The notes under the pieces are model-generated. The model made no database searches. It was not told the origin of the DNA and saw only the letters and a list, made by a program, of their open reading frames with translations. The translations under genes were made by a program, and so were the position numbers. A stretch of DNA of 64,000 nucleotides, from the NCBI GenBank assembly GCA_937902995.1, contig CALEKY010000093.1:158234-222233 (forward strand), given 5' to 3'. The stretch comes from an uncultured Sinobacteraceae bacterium. Its GTDB lineage: Bacteria > Pseudomonadota > Gammaproteobacteria > Steroidobacterales > Steroidobacteraceae. Below, piece after piece: positions 25,750 to 34,066 of this stretch. Position 1 is the first letter of the stretch, and every line of letters starts with the position of its first letter.

Positions 25750-26829
25750 TCAAGTTGCCCAGTCGGCAAGACTGGATGCACGCAACACCGTGTCCGCCAC
25801 CTGTTCCGTCAGACCCTGTACCAGAAGAATCGCGCGCGCCTCGTCGGTCGAATAAAGGCCGTGATGCGTGGCAACGCCGAGTGTCCCGGCGAGCTCGCCG
25901 TAATACACCGCACGACCGAGCGAGCTCATCTCGAGCGGCGAGATCTCTCGACATTGCTCGTCGAGCGCAGCCAAAGATGCGTCCGATAATTGCCACGTTT
26001 TCGCAATTTCGAGCGCGAGCCGGCTGCGATGCGATTGCATGATGCGTACGAAGACCTCGGGGCGCGGCAACACGTTCGGCGCCGAGCGGTACTTTTCGAG
26101 CGCGAGCCGAAATAGCACGAGCAGCGCCAGCGACCGCACGACGCCGAGCACTTGCGCAACCAACGGATCGTTCTCGCCGGCGGCTGCGGCGTAGGCTTCG
26201 GCGCCCGCAGCGCTGCGCTGGGCTCTTTCCCAAGCGAGATCCGGGAAGCGATCGAAAAGACCTTTCGGCACGCGGAATACCGGCTGCAGAATCGCGAGCG
26301 AAACCAGGCTGCGAAGGCCGTCCGTTCCGAGCAAGGCGACTGCTCGATCGAGACTTTCCACCGGCTGCGCGCTCATTCGATAGAACGCCGTGTTTGCGCG
26401 CTGGAGCGTCGCGCCTGCAAGTGCGGGATCTTCGAGAATGAGCCGCACGAGGTCTTGGCGGGTGGTTTCGTTGTCGTTCAGCGCTTGCAACAACTTCGGC
26501 AGCAGTAGGGGCCGGCGAGGCAAGTGCTCGCGCCGCTCGGCCGCTTCGCCGAGCGCCTTTTCCACGAGCTCGATGACGCGCGAGTGATCGTCGAAAATTT
26601 CATAGTCGAAACGGGGAACGCCGAACGCCAGCTTGAAGTACCGGGTTTCCGCTTCTTCGATCGCCTCGTTGGAATGCGCGATGCCCGCGGTCTGCCCGGC
26701 ATCCGGCGCAGCGAATGCAAGCGCGGCGGTTTCGAACGCATCGCTCACCCGGCGGCGCAGGATGAGGAAAGCGGCGACTGCGGCCACGACAACTACGGCA
26801 ATCAGGGCAAGCCAAATGGAGGACGGCAT
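25750..26829 (-). CDS. Membrane-anchored HDOD-domain protein
   Basis: A 359-residue protein with an N-terminal transmembrane helix (IWLALIAVVVVAAVAAFLIL). An HDOD domain starts at about residue 100 (LPRRPLLLPKLLQALNDNETTRQDLVRLILEDPALAGATLQRAN) and continues through SLDRAVALLGTDGLRSLVSLAIL. HDOD domains are catalytically dead HD relatives that act as scaffolds in c-di-GMP and other signalling. Most HDOD proteins are soluble or fused to GGDEF/EAL domains, so a simple membrane tether is less common. Confidence 0.85.
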   Translation of the reverse strand: MPSSIWLALIAVVVVAAVAAFLILRRRVSDAFETAALAFAAPDAGQTAGIAHSNEAIEEAETRYFKLAFGVPRFDYEIFDDHSRVIELVEKALGEAAERREHLPRRPLLLPKLLQALNDNETTRQDLVRLILEDPALAGATLQRANTAFYRMSAQPVESLDRAVALLGTDGLRSLVSLAILQPVFRVPKGLFDRFPDLAWERAQRSAAGAEAYAAAAGENDPLVAQVLGVVRSLALLVLFRLALEKYRSAPNVLPRPEVFVRIMQSHRSRLALEIAKTWQLSDASLAALDEQCREISPLEMSSLGRAVYYGELAGTLGVATHHGLYSTDEARAILLVQGLTEQVADTVLRASSLADWAT

Positions 26830-26956
26830 TCTTCGTATCGATTGCGGCTCCGCCCGGCATCATAGCGCGATCGGGCGGATCCGCCAGCGAAAGCCGGTTG
26901 ACAGGCGCAGCTCAGGTGTTGAGAGTGCGCCCTCTGCCAAATACCTTGCCTAGATC

Positions 26957-27802
26957 GTGAATCGTCCTTCACTCGCCTCAGGTCAGCTCGACGAGATCGC
27001 GCCGCACGTGCGGCGGCTGGTCGCCAACAATCCCGGCTTCATGACCGGAGCCGGCACGAATACCTATCTACTCGGGCGGGAGCGATTCGTGGTGATCGAT
27101 CCAGGTCCCGCCGAGCCGCGTCACATCCAGCGCATTCTTGCCGAGACAGGGCGTGCCATCGATGCGGTGCTCGTTACGCACACGCACTCCGATCATTCGC
27201 CCGGAGCGCGCGTTCTCGCCGAGGCCGTTGGCGCTCCGTTGCTCGGCCAGCCGGCACCGGTCGGCGATCATCAAGACATGACTTTCGTGCCGACGCGGAC
27301 GCTCGCCGACAATGATCGCATCGAGCTCGACATCGGCGTGGTGCGGGCATTGCACACTCCGGGTCATGCGTCGAATCACTTGTGCTATCTGCTCGAAGGT
27401 GCGGGTCTGCTGTTCACCGGCGATCACTTGATGCAGGGCTCGACGGTCGTCATCGCCTATCCCGACGGCAACATGAAGGCGTATCTCGAGTCGCTCCAGC
27501 GCTTGCAGCGCGAGCCGGTCACGCGCCTTGCACCGGGGCATGGCCTCACGATCGAAGATGCGCAAGCGGAGATCGCGCGCATCATCGCCCATCGCCTGAA
27601 GCGCGAAGCGAAGGTCATCGAGAGACTCGTTGCACACGGGCCGTTGCTGCTCGATGAGTTGCTGAAGCTCGTTTACGACGATGTCGATCCGCGCTTGCAT
27701 GCGCTCGCGCGCGCCTCGTTGCTCGCACACCTGGAAAAGTTGCAGGAAGAGGGGAGAGCGGCAAGTCCTGCATCCGGCATATGGAAGGCGGTCTCCGCAT
27801 GA
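26957..27802 (+). CDS. LACTB2-like MBL-fold metallo-hydrolase
   Basis: The start is GTG at 26957. The 281-residue product has the metallo-beta-lactamase fold with THTHSDH (His75, His77, Asp79, His80), a further His in HTPGHASNHL and Asp in FTGDHLMQGST. It has the C-terminal helical winged domain typical of LACTB2 proteins (VIERLVAHGPLLLDELLKLVYDDV). Human LACTB2 is an endoribonuclease; bacterial homologues are mostly uncharacterised hydrolases. The twin ABC ATPase gene starts 30 bases later in the same direction. Confidence 0.88.
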   Translation: MNRPSLASGQLDEIAPHVRRLVANNPGFMTGAGTNTYLLGRERFVVIDPGPAEPRHIQRILAETGRAIDAVLVTHTHSDHSPGARVLAEAVGAPLLGQPAPVGDHQDMTFVPTRTLADNDRIELDIGVVRALHTPGHASNHLCYLLEGAGLLFTGDHLMQGSTVVIAYPDGNMKAYLESLQRLQREPVTRLAPGHGLTIEDAQAEIARIIAHRLKREAKVIERLVAHGPLLLDELLKLVYDDVDPRLHALARASLLAHLEKLQEEGRAASPASGIWKAVSA

Positions 27803-27832
27803 AGCTCACGATTCGATTCTCTGCGATTGCGC

Positions 27833-29338
27833 ATGCGGTCTGATTCGCACCCGCTCATCTCGCTTCGAAACTGTTCGCTGATTCTCGACGGTCATTCGAT
27901 TCTGGATGACGTCAGTTTCGAGCTGCGGGGCGGACAGCGTTGGGCGCTGATCGGCGCGAACGGTTCCGGCAAGACGATGTTCCTGAAAATGCTGCGGGGC
28001 GACGTCTGGCCGACCCCGACCGGACGCGAGGAGCGCATCTACAACTTCGCTGGCGTCGCCAATGAGCCCGCCGGCAACAAACATCGCATCGCGTACGTCG
28101 GCTCGGAGCGCCAGGACAAATACGTTCGTTACGGCTGGAATCCGACGGTTGCGCAAGTCGTCGCAACGGGTCTGTTCGACGAAGACATCCCGCTCACCAA
28201 ACCGACGGCTGCGCAGCGCGCGAGAGTTGCGCGCATGCTGAAACGATTCGGCATCTGGCGACTGCGCGACCGTAAGTTTCTGTCGCTCTCTTACGGACAG
28301 CGGCGCCTGACGCTGATTGCGCGGGCATTCGTATCGGATGCCCAGGTCTTGCTGCTCGATGAGGTGTTCAACGGGCTGGATGTGCAGGCGAAACGCAAGC
28401 TTCGGCACGCGCTCGAGACGCCGCGCGAACGTCATGCATGGATCATCACTTCGCATCGGCCCGAGGAGCTTCCGAAAAGCATCACGCACGTCGCGCACAT
28501 CGCACGCGGCAAGCTCGGCATCGGTACGCGCGATGAGCTGCAACGCGTGCGTCGCTCCAAATCGAAGCGGGTCGCTGCAAGAGCCGAAGCGCATCCGCTC
28601 GTGGAGAAACGATCGACACGGAAGGCGCGGACGACAAAAGGGACAGGCGATTGGCTCGTGCGCATCTCTTCGGTCGATCTGTATCGCGACTATCGGCCGG
28701 TCATCAAGAATCTCGATTGGACGATTCGCCGCGGCGAGCATTGGGCCGTGCTCGGCGCGAACGGATCGGGCAAATCGACGCTGCTCAGCATGCTCTACGG
28801 AGATTTGCATCCGGCGCTGGGCGGCACGATCGAGCGGCAGGGTGTGCCGACGGGCACGCACATTTCCGAGTGGAAGAAGCGCGTCGGTTGGGTATCGCCT
28901 GAGCTGCAGGCGGATCACTATCTCGCGAAATCGATCGAAGAGATCGTCATCTCCGGACGCTACTCGAGCGTCGGCCTCGACGAGCCGCCGACGAACGCAG
29001 ATCGACGCGCCGCCCGCCGTTGGATGCGCTTCTTCGGCATCGATCACTTACGTGAGCGAGGTCCGCGGCAAGTGTCGTACGGCCAGATGCGCCTGGCCTT
29101 GATCGCTCGGGCGATGGTGAACGAACCGGAACTGCTGCTGCTCGACGAGCCGTGCACCGGCCTCGACGGCGACGCGCGCGAGCACGTGCTCGCGCTGCTA
29201 CAAACGCTTGCGCAGCGTCATACGCAACTCGTCATGGCCGTTCACGACGCAGGGGACATCGTCCCGGCCATCAAGCACGTGCTCCGGATTGGGGCGGGAG
29301 GCCGGGTGAGGGTGGGAAGTAAGGGAAGAAAGGAATGA
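27833..29338 (+). CDS. Twin-domain ABC ATPase (ModF/PhrA-like)
   Basis: The ATG at 27833 is preferred to a TTG six bases earlier. The 501-residue product has two nucleotide-binding domains: GANGSGKT (about residue 45) with LSYGQRRL and VLLLDEVFNGLD, then GANGSGKS with VSYGQMRL and LLLLDEPCTGLD. No membrane domain is present or adjacent. ModF-type proteins of this kind were linked to molybdate genes but their role is unclear. A basic linker (KSKRVAARAEAHPLVEKRSTRKART) separates the halves. The last codons (GSKGRKE) are GGGAAG-rich and merge into heptad-like sequence. Confidence 0.85.
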   Translation: MRSDSHPLISLRNCSLILDGHSILDDVSFELRGGQRWALIGANGSGKTMFLKMLRGDVWPTPTGREERIYNFAGVANEPAGNKHRIAYVGSERQDKYVRYGWNPTVAQVVATGLFDEDIPLTKPTAAQRARVARMLKRFGIWRLRDRKFLSLSYGQRRLTLIARAFVSDAQVLLLDEVFNGLDVQAKRKLRHALETPRERHAWIITSHRPEELPKSITHVAHIARGKLGIGTRDELQRVRRSKSKRVAARAEAHPLVEKRSTRKARTTKGTGDWLVRISSVDLYRDYRPVIKNLDWTIRRGEHWAVLGANGSGKSTLLSMLYGDLHPALGGTIERQGVPTGTHISEWKKRVGWVSPELQADHYLAKSIEEIVISGRYSSVGLDEPPTNADRRAARRWMRFFGIDHLRERGPRQVSYGQMRLALIARAMVNEPELLLLDEPCTGLDGDAREHVLALLQTLAQRHTQLVMAVHDAGDIVPAIKHVLRIGAGGRVRVGSKGRKE

Positions 29339-29353
29339 GAGAAGGACTGGGCT

Positions 29354-29374
29354 CGTGATCCGTGATTGGTGATT
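29354..29374. repeat. Heptad array, GTGATTC family, 3 units
   Basis: CGTGATC, CGTGATT, GGTGATT in 7-base phase between the convergent ABC ATPase and phzF genes. Confidence 0.85.
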
Positions 29375-29407
29375 CGTACGGGCGCGCGAAGCGCGCGTCT
29401 TCCGATA

Positions 29408-29463
29408 TTCCCTTTTCCCTTTTCCCCTTTTCCCGCCTATAGCCAGTCGCCTGTCGCCTAAAT
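29408..29463. repeat. Composite heptad array, 8 units, two families in one phase
   Basis: Units begin at 29408 and recur every 7 bases. TTCCCTT, TTCCCTT, TTCCCCT and TTTCCCG are followed by CCTATAG, CCAGTCG, CCTGTCG and CCTAAAT. The unit family changes completely at 29436 but the phase is kept. The last unit carries the phzF stop codon (TAG on the minus strand, 29458-29460). Confidence 0.9.
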
Positions 29464-30363
29464 CTGCACTTCCGCCTCGTACACAATCACCGCGTCGCCG
29501 ATGATGCGCACGGATTGGGCGACCTTGCCTGAGGTCTCCACTTCGACCTGAACGGTGCCGGGGCGGCGTACCCAGCGGCCTTGGCGACCTTCGAATGCGA
29601 CGCGGCCATCGACCGGTGTGAGCAAGCCTTGATTGACGAGGTACACGCCCAGCATGCCGTGGGCGTTGCCGCTGACGGGATCTTCGGGAATACCGAGTGC
29701 CGGGCAGAACATGCGCGATTCGGTGCCGGGTCCGCGCTCCGTGGGGCTGACTGCAAAAACGAAATAACCTTCCGCGCCGACGTGCGGCGTCAGTCGGGCC
29801 AGCGCTTCGAAATCGGGCTTGAGCGAATCGAGCAGCTCGGGCGAGCGCAGGCCGATCAACAGGCGCGACGTGCCCTTCGTCATGATCTGCAGCGGGCAGT
29901 CGTTGTGCAGGCTCGGGCTCGAAATGCCGAGCGCATTCAAGACTTGCGTGCGGTGATGATCCGGAATGATCGGGCCGAAGGAGGGCGGATTCTGGGTGAT
30001 CGCCACCCGATAATCGCCGTCGACTTCGGTCACTTCGATCTCGACGACGCCCGCACCGGTGCGTTGCCGCAATTGTCCGGTCGGTTTACCGTCCTTCTTT
30101 GCGCGCACGTATTGCGCCGCGATGGTGGCGTGGCCCACGAACGCGATCGGATGCCGCGGAGTGAAGTATTTCACCTGCATGTCGTGATCGTTCGATTCCG
30201 CCTCCAGCACGAACGCGGTTTCGCAGTTCACTTCCGAAGCGATCATCTGCATCTGCTGTTCCGACAGCTCGTCGGCATCGAAGACGACGACGGCTGGATT
30301 GCCGCAGAAGCGCTCGCGTGTGAACGCATCTACATGGAACAAGCGGCAACGGTGCTTGGACAT
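29458..30363 (-). CDS. PhzF-family isomerase-like protein
   Basis: A 301-residue protein with the diaminopimelate-epimerase-like fold of PhzF. It shows FHVDAFTRERFCGNPAVVV, the likely catalytic Glu48 in NCETAFVL, FTPRHPIAFVGHATIAA and EDPVSGNAHGMLGVYLV. No phenazine genes are nearby, so it is one of the many PhzF-like proteins of unknown substrate. The reading frame ends inside a heptad array. Confidence 0.92.
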   Translation of the reverse strand: MSKHRCRLFHVDAFTRERFCGNPAVVVFDADELSEQQMQMIASEVNCETAFVLEAESNDHDMQVKYFTPRHPIAFVGHATIAAQYVRAKKDGKPTGQLRQRTGAGVVEIEVTEVDGDYRVAITQNPPSFGPIIPDHHRTQVLNALGISSPSLHNDCPLQIMTKGTSRLLIGLRSPELLDSLKPDFEALARLTPHVGAEGYFVFAVSPTERGPGTESRMFCPALGIPEDPVSGNAHGMLGVYLVNQGLLTPVDGRVAFEGRQGRWVRRPGTVQVEVETSGKVAQSVRIIGDAVIVYEAEVQI

Positions 30364-30419
30364 AACGGTTCGGGGTCCCAGTAAGAGAGCAACAGGGCGT
30401 CTTATAGCGTGATGGAACG

Positions 30420-30461
30420 CTAGAGGCTACAGCCAGGGCATGGGGCGTGGAGCTTGGGGCA
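30420..30461. repeat. Heptad array, TACAGCC to GGGGCGT, 6 units
   Basis: TAGAGGC, TACAGCC, AGGGCAT, GGGGCGT, GGAGCTT and GGGGCAT share one phase, and weaker units continue to about 30482. The 577-base gap 30364-30941 also holds the array at 30688 and the TPP riboswitch. I see nothing definite in 30483-30687. Confidence 0.8.
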
Positions 30462-30687
30462 TAAGGACCGTGGCAGTTGGGGCGATTTTCTAGCGCACAA
30501 ACGTCGTCTCTCAGCTGCGTGCTGCACAGTTGCTTGTTGGACGGCGATCCGAAAGATGGCCGTCATCGAAGCTGCGAGCGAATGCTCACGCGCATCCTTC
30601 TTGCCCAACGAGCGAAGCAAGTGATTCGCGCACTCTCAATCTTTCACTTGGATCCGGGCCTGTAGTTCGTACGAGATCCGCATCGGA

Positions 30688-30743
30688 GCCCCAAGCCCCG
30701 AGCTCCGCGCCCCAAGCCCTGGCTGTCGCCTCTCGCCTGCCGT
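30688..30743. repeat. Composite heptad array, 8 units
   Basis: GCCCCAA, GCCCCGA, GCTCCGC, GCCCCAA and GCCCTGG pass in phase into CTGTCGC, CTCTCGC and CTGCCGT. This is the second clear case of an in-phase family change. It ends about a dozen bases before the TPP riboswitch. Confidence 0.9.
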
Positions 30744-30755
30744 ACACTTCCCCCC

Positions 30756-30865
30756 GCCTTAGGGGTGGCCCTGACTCGGGCCTGAGATGCCGGCCGCGAT
30801 CGCTCGATCGCTCATCGGCGGACCCGTTGAACCTGATCCGGTTAGTACCGGCGTAGGGAGCAGGA
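30756..30865 (+). ncRNA. TPP (thi-box) riboswitch
   Basis: The conserved thi-box parts occur in the right order: AGGGGTGGCC near 30761, CTGAGA at 30782-30787, then ACCCGTTGAACCTGATC, GTACCGG and GCGTAGGGAG at 30822-30860. The hairpin between CTGAGA and ACCC is enlarged (about 34 bases with GATCGCTCGATCGC). It lies 77 bases before the TonB-receptor start on the same strand and should switch off the thiamine uptake operon when thiamine pyrophosphate is abundant. No expression-platform terminator with a T-run is evident, so control of translation initiation is likelier. Confidence 0.95.
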
Positions 30866-30941
30866 CATGCGATTTTCTCGCCTCGAATCCATCTGCTTAT
30901 CTCGCGCTGCCTAACGGATCTTCTTTGCGGAGAGGATCTGT

Positions 30942-33047
30942 ATGCGTGCTCTTGTCTTTCGTTCTTGCATAGCCCTTGGTGCGTTCGCTTGCAGCACCGC
31001 CGTTGCCGACGTGCTCGAAGAAGTCGTCGTGACCGCAACGCTGCGCGAACAACGGCTCGTCCAAGCGCCGGTCAGCATTACCGTGCTCGATGAGCAATCG
31101 TTGCGCGACGCGGGTCGGCAGCACTTCGAAGACGTGCTGACGGCCGTGCCCAACCTGCATTGGGCTTCGGGTACGTCGCGTCCGCGCTTCTTCTTGATTC
31201 GCGGCATCGGCGAACGCGAACAATGGGAAGGCGCACCGAATCCGTCGGTCGGTTTCCTGATCGACGGCATCGATTTCAGCGGCATCGGCATGGCGGCAAC
31301 GACGTTCGATGTCGACCGCATCGAAGTGCTGCGCGGTCCGCAAGGCTTGCGTTACGGCGCGAATGCGCTGGCCGGCTTGATCTTGCTCGAAAGTCGCGAT
31401 CCGCAGCCGGACTTCGGCTTCGAAACGTCGGCGTCCTACGGTTCGTACGGCAGCAGCTCCTTCGGAGCCGTCGCGACCGGACCTGCAGCGGCGCTCGACT
31501 CTGCGTGGCGCATAGCAGTCCAGCGATATCGCACGGACGGCTTTCGCGACAATGTCTACTTGGGTCGCGACGACACGAACGGACGCGACGAGCTCACTGC
31601 GCGCGCAAAGTGGCGATGGCAGCCGGGCGATGCGACGACCGTCGATTTCGTGTGGCTGCACGCCGATCTGGACAACAACTACGATGGGTGGTCGATCGAC
31701 AATTCGCGGCGTTCGCTCGCCGATCGTCCCGGCAAGGATACGCAGCGCGCGAATGCCGGCGCGGTGCGTTTGAATTCGAGCCTGGCGAACGGCGGCGAAG
31801 TCTTCGTCGCCGCGACGTACGGCGAATCGAAGGGCGAGTACAGCTACGACGAGGATTGGGGTAACCCCGAGAGCTGGGCGCCGTTCACGTACGATTACTT
31901 CTATCGCGCATTGAGCACGCGCCGCGCTACGTCGTTCGAAGCGCGATATACGTCCGGACCCGCGGCGAATCCTGGCGAGGTCGCTTGGATCGCGGGTGCA
32001 TATGCGCTCGATACGAGCTACGACCTCCAAGACGGGCGTATCGGTGTATTCATCGATCCGATCTACGAGTACTCGTCCGAGTCGAACGAGTTTCTCTCGA
32101 GCAACTACGATGCCCTGAACGTCGCGCTGTTCGGTCAACTCGAAGGCCGATGGAGCGATCGTTGGGGCTGGTCGTTCGGCTTGCGCGCCGAGCAGCGCGA
32201 GGCCGACTACGCCGATCGAGGTTTCGACGATGCAGGTCCGCGCGCGACGCGCGCCAGCCAACGCGACCGCATGCTCGGCGGCGAGGTATCGCTGCACTAC
32301 GACATCGCGGATGACAAGCGCGTGTTCGCGCGACTCGGCCGCGGCTACAAGGCCGGCGGTTTCAATCTCGGCCAGGGTGCCGAGCACCGCCCGCGTTTCG
32401 ATCCCGAGTATCTCTGGAGCTTCGAGCTCGGATTCAAGGCGGAATGGCTCGACCGCAGGCTGTACACGGATGTCGCCGCGTTCTACATGCGACGCGAGGA
32501 CATGCAAGTGTCGACCGGCATCCAGGAGGAAGGTGTCGCGGGCGGCTATTGGTTCCTGACCGACAACGCTTCGCGAGGTACGAATGCCGGGCTCGAAGCA
32601 ACGGCGAGTTGGCGGGTCTCCGATCAGATCGAAATCGGCGGATCGCTTGCGCTGCTACGCACTCGGTACTCGGGTTACCGGCCGATGGGCGAGGATGTGA
32701 GCGACCGCGATCAGGCGCACGCACCCGAATATCAACTCTCGCTGCATGCCGCTTGGCGCAGTCCTACAGGTTGGATGGCCCGTGTCGATTTCGCTGCCAT
32801 CGACGATTTCTACTTCGATGTTCCACCGGCCAATCAGCGCGCGGATGCCTACTCGCTTACGCACCTGAAGGTCGGCTACGAAGGCGATCGTTGGGGCGTT
32901 TACCTGTGGGCGCGCAACGTCTTCGACGAGGACTACATCGTCCGCGGGTTCTACTTTGCCAACGAGCCGCCGGATTGGGAGGACAAGCGCTATGTCCAGC
33001 TCGGCGAGCCGAGGCAGGTGGGAGTGAGTATGAGATGGGAGATGTAG
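30942..33047 (+). CDS. TonB-dependent outer-membrane receptor, predicted thiamine receptor (OMR1-like)
   Basis: The ATG at 30942 follows GAGAGG. The 701-residue product has a signal peptide ending near TAVA-DVLEE, a TonB box-like LEEVVVTATLREQ, a plug domain (VSITVLDEQSLRDAG; IEVLRGPQGLRYGANALAGLILLES) and a 22-strand barrel ending with DRWGVYLWARNVFDEDYIVRG. A TPP riboswitch directly upstream and three thiamine-linked genes downstream indicate import of thiamine or a precursor. The substrate is inferred from this context. The C-terminus MRWEM ends in two extra residues after the usual aromatic, and its coding sequence lies in a heptad array. Confidence 0.9.
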   Translation: MRALVFRSCIALGAFACSTAVADVLEEVVVTATLREQRLVQAPVSITVLDEQSLRDAGRQHFEDVLTAVPNLHWASGTSRPRFFLIRGIGEREQWEGAPNPSVGFLIDGIDFSGIGMAATTFDVDRIEVLRGPQGLRYGANALAGLILLESRDPQPDFGFETSASYGSYGSSSFGAVATGPAAALDSAWRIAVQRYRTDGFRDNVYLGRDDTNGRDELTARAKWRWQPGDATTVDFVWLHADLDNNYDGWSIDNSRRSLADRPGKDTQRANAGAVRLNSSLANGGEVFVAATYGESKGEYSYDEDWGNPESWAPFTYDYFYRALSTRRATSFEARYTSGPAANPGEVAWIAGAYALDTSYDLQDGRIGVFIDPIYEYSSESNEFLSSNYDALNVALFGQLEGRWSDRWGWSFGLRAEQREADYADRGFDDAGPRATRASQRDRMLGGEVSLHYDIADDKRVFARLGRGYKAGGFNLGQGAEHRPRFDPEYLWSFELGFKAEWLDRRLYTDVAAFYMRREDMQVSTGIQEEGVAGGYWFLTDNASRGTNAGLEATASWRVSDQIEIGGSLALLRTRYSGYRPMGEDVSDRDQAHAPEYQLSLHAAWRSPTGWMARVDFAAIDDFYFDVPPANQRADAYSLTHLKVGYEGDRWGVYLWARNVFDEDYIVRGFYFANEPPDWEDKRYVQLGEPRQVGVSMRWEM

Positions 33048-33080
33048 GGCATGGGGCTCGGGGCGTGGGGCTCGAGGAAG
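33018..33080. repeat. Heptad array across the TonB-receptor 3' end, 9 units
   Basis: Units run in one phase from inside the gene: GTGGGAG, TGAGTAT, GAGATGG, GAGATGT and AGGGCAT, then GGGGCTC, GGGGCGT, GGGGCTC, GAGGAAG. The stop codon is at 33045-33047, so about nine codons of the receptor are built from repeat units. Confidence 0.8.
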
Positions 33081-33101
33081 AATGTGCGAGCGAAGCGTGT
33101 A

Positions 33102-33143
33102 GCCCAAGTCCCATGGCCCAAGCCCCAAGTCCCAAGCCCTCGG
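33102..33143. repeat. Heptad array, CCCAAGC family, 6 units
   Basis: GCCCAAG, TCCCATG, GCCCAAG, CCCCAAG, TCCCAAG, CCCTCGG in phase, opposite in sense to the GGGGCTC array 20 bases before. The two could pair as a hairpin inside the operon mRNA. The last unit touches the ribosome-binding site of the next gene. Confidence 0.9.
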
Positions 33144-33151
33144 AGAGAAGC

Positions 33152-33409
33152 ATGCATACCTCTATCGAAATCAGTCTCTATCCGCTCGATTCGGACTACA
33201 TTCCGCCGATCAAAGCGTTCATCGAGCGCTTGAACACGTATCCGGAATTACATGTCGTGACGAACTCGATGAGCACGCAGGTATCGGGCGAGCATCGGCG
33301 ACTTTTCGAGATCCTGGCGAAAGAGACCGAAGCGACGTTTGCCGAAGGCGGGCGGAAAGTGTTCGTGATGAAAGTGCTCGGCGGGACGGCGCCTGAGCAA
33401 AAGGGTTGA
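33152..33409 (+). CDS. Small thiamine-binding protein (MTH1187/YkoF-like)
   Basis: The ATG at 33152 has a good ribosome-binding site (GGAGAG, 6-8 bases upstream). The 85-residue protein has the single ferredoxin-like domain of the MTH1187/YkoF group: SIEISLYPLDSDYIPPIKAFIERLNTYP, then VVTNSMSTQVSGEH and VFVMKVLGG. YkoF binds thiamine in Bacillus. The position between a TPP-controlled receptor and a PnuT-like permease supports thiamine binding in the cytoplasm. No signal peptide is visible. Confidence 0.82.
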   Translation: MHTSIEISLYPLDSDYIPPIKAFIERLNTYPELHVVTNSMSTQVSGEHRRLFEILAKETEATFAEGGRKVFVMKVLGGTAPEQKG

Positions 33410-33445
33410 CGGTGAGTCGCCGATGTTGCGCAGGTGCTGCAACCC

Positions 33446-34066
33446 GTGAACGAGCTCTTGAGTCAACTGCGTGAGACGTCGATGAGCGAAGCGATAGCCG
33501 CTGCGCTCGGGTTGGCGTACTTGCTGTTGGCCGTCCGGCGGAATCTGTTGTGCTGGCTGTGCGCCTTCGTCAGCACCGCGATCTATCTCGTGGTGTTCGC
33601 GCAGGCGGCGCTGTACATGCAGTCCTTGCTGCAGGTGTTCTACCTGGCAATGGCGGTCGTCGGCTTCTTGGACTGGCGTAAAGGACGCACGGAGGAGGCC
33701 GGCGTGCTCATTCGGGTTTGGGGTGCGCGCGAGCATGCTGTGGCGGCGGTTGCAGTCGCTGTGGCCACGCTGCTGAACGGTTGGCTACTTGCAACCCACA
33801 CGGACGCCGCTGCGCCGTATCTGGATTCGTTAGTGACGTGGGGAAGCGTCGTGACGACTTGGATGGTTGCTCGACGCGTGCTCGAGAACTGGTTGTATTG
33901 GATCGTCGTCGATGGTCTGGCGGCTTGCTTGTACTTCAGTCAGGGATTGCTCGTGACGACCCTGTTGTTCCTGATCTACTTGGGCATCGTCGTGCGCGGA
34001 TATTTCGTCTGGCGACGCGAATGGCGTGCTCAGGCTCGGGTCGAGGCCGCGCATGTCGCCGCGTGA
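33446..34066 (+). CDS. pnuT: PnuC-superfamily permease, predicted thiamine transporter PnuT
   Basis: GTG at 33446 is chosen because AGGTG lies 8-9 bases upstream. GTG at 33434 and ATG at 33482 are alternatives. The product of about 206 residues has seven predicted transmembrane helices and the PnuC motifs RRNLLCWLCAFVSTAIYLVVF, MAVVGFLDWRKG and ENWLYWIVVDGLAACLYF. PnuC transports nicotinamide riboside, and its PnuT paralogue transports thiamine. The riboswitch-led operon and downstream kinase favour thiamine. It overlaps the kinase gene by 14 bases. Confidence 0.88.
   Translation: MNELLSQLRETSMSEAIAAALGLAYLLLAVRRNLLCWLCAFVSTAIYLVVFAQAALYMQSLLQVFYLAMAVVGFLDWRKGRTEEAGVLIRVWGAREHAVAAVAVAVATLLNGWLLATHTDAAAPYLDSLVTWGSVVTTWMVARRVLENWLYWIVVDGLAACLYFSQGLLVTTLLFLIYLGIVVRGYFVWRREWRAQARVEAAHVAA

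Noticed and set aside
29458..30363. PhzF homologue taken as a phenazine cluster
   Set aside because: No other phz gene is nearby; PhzF-like proteins are widespread and mostly unlinked to phenazines.
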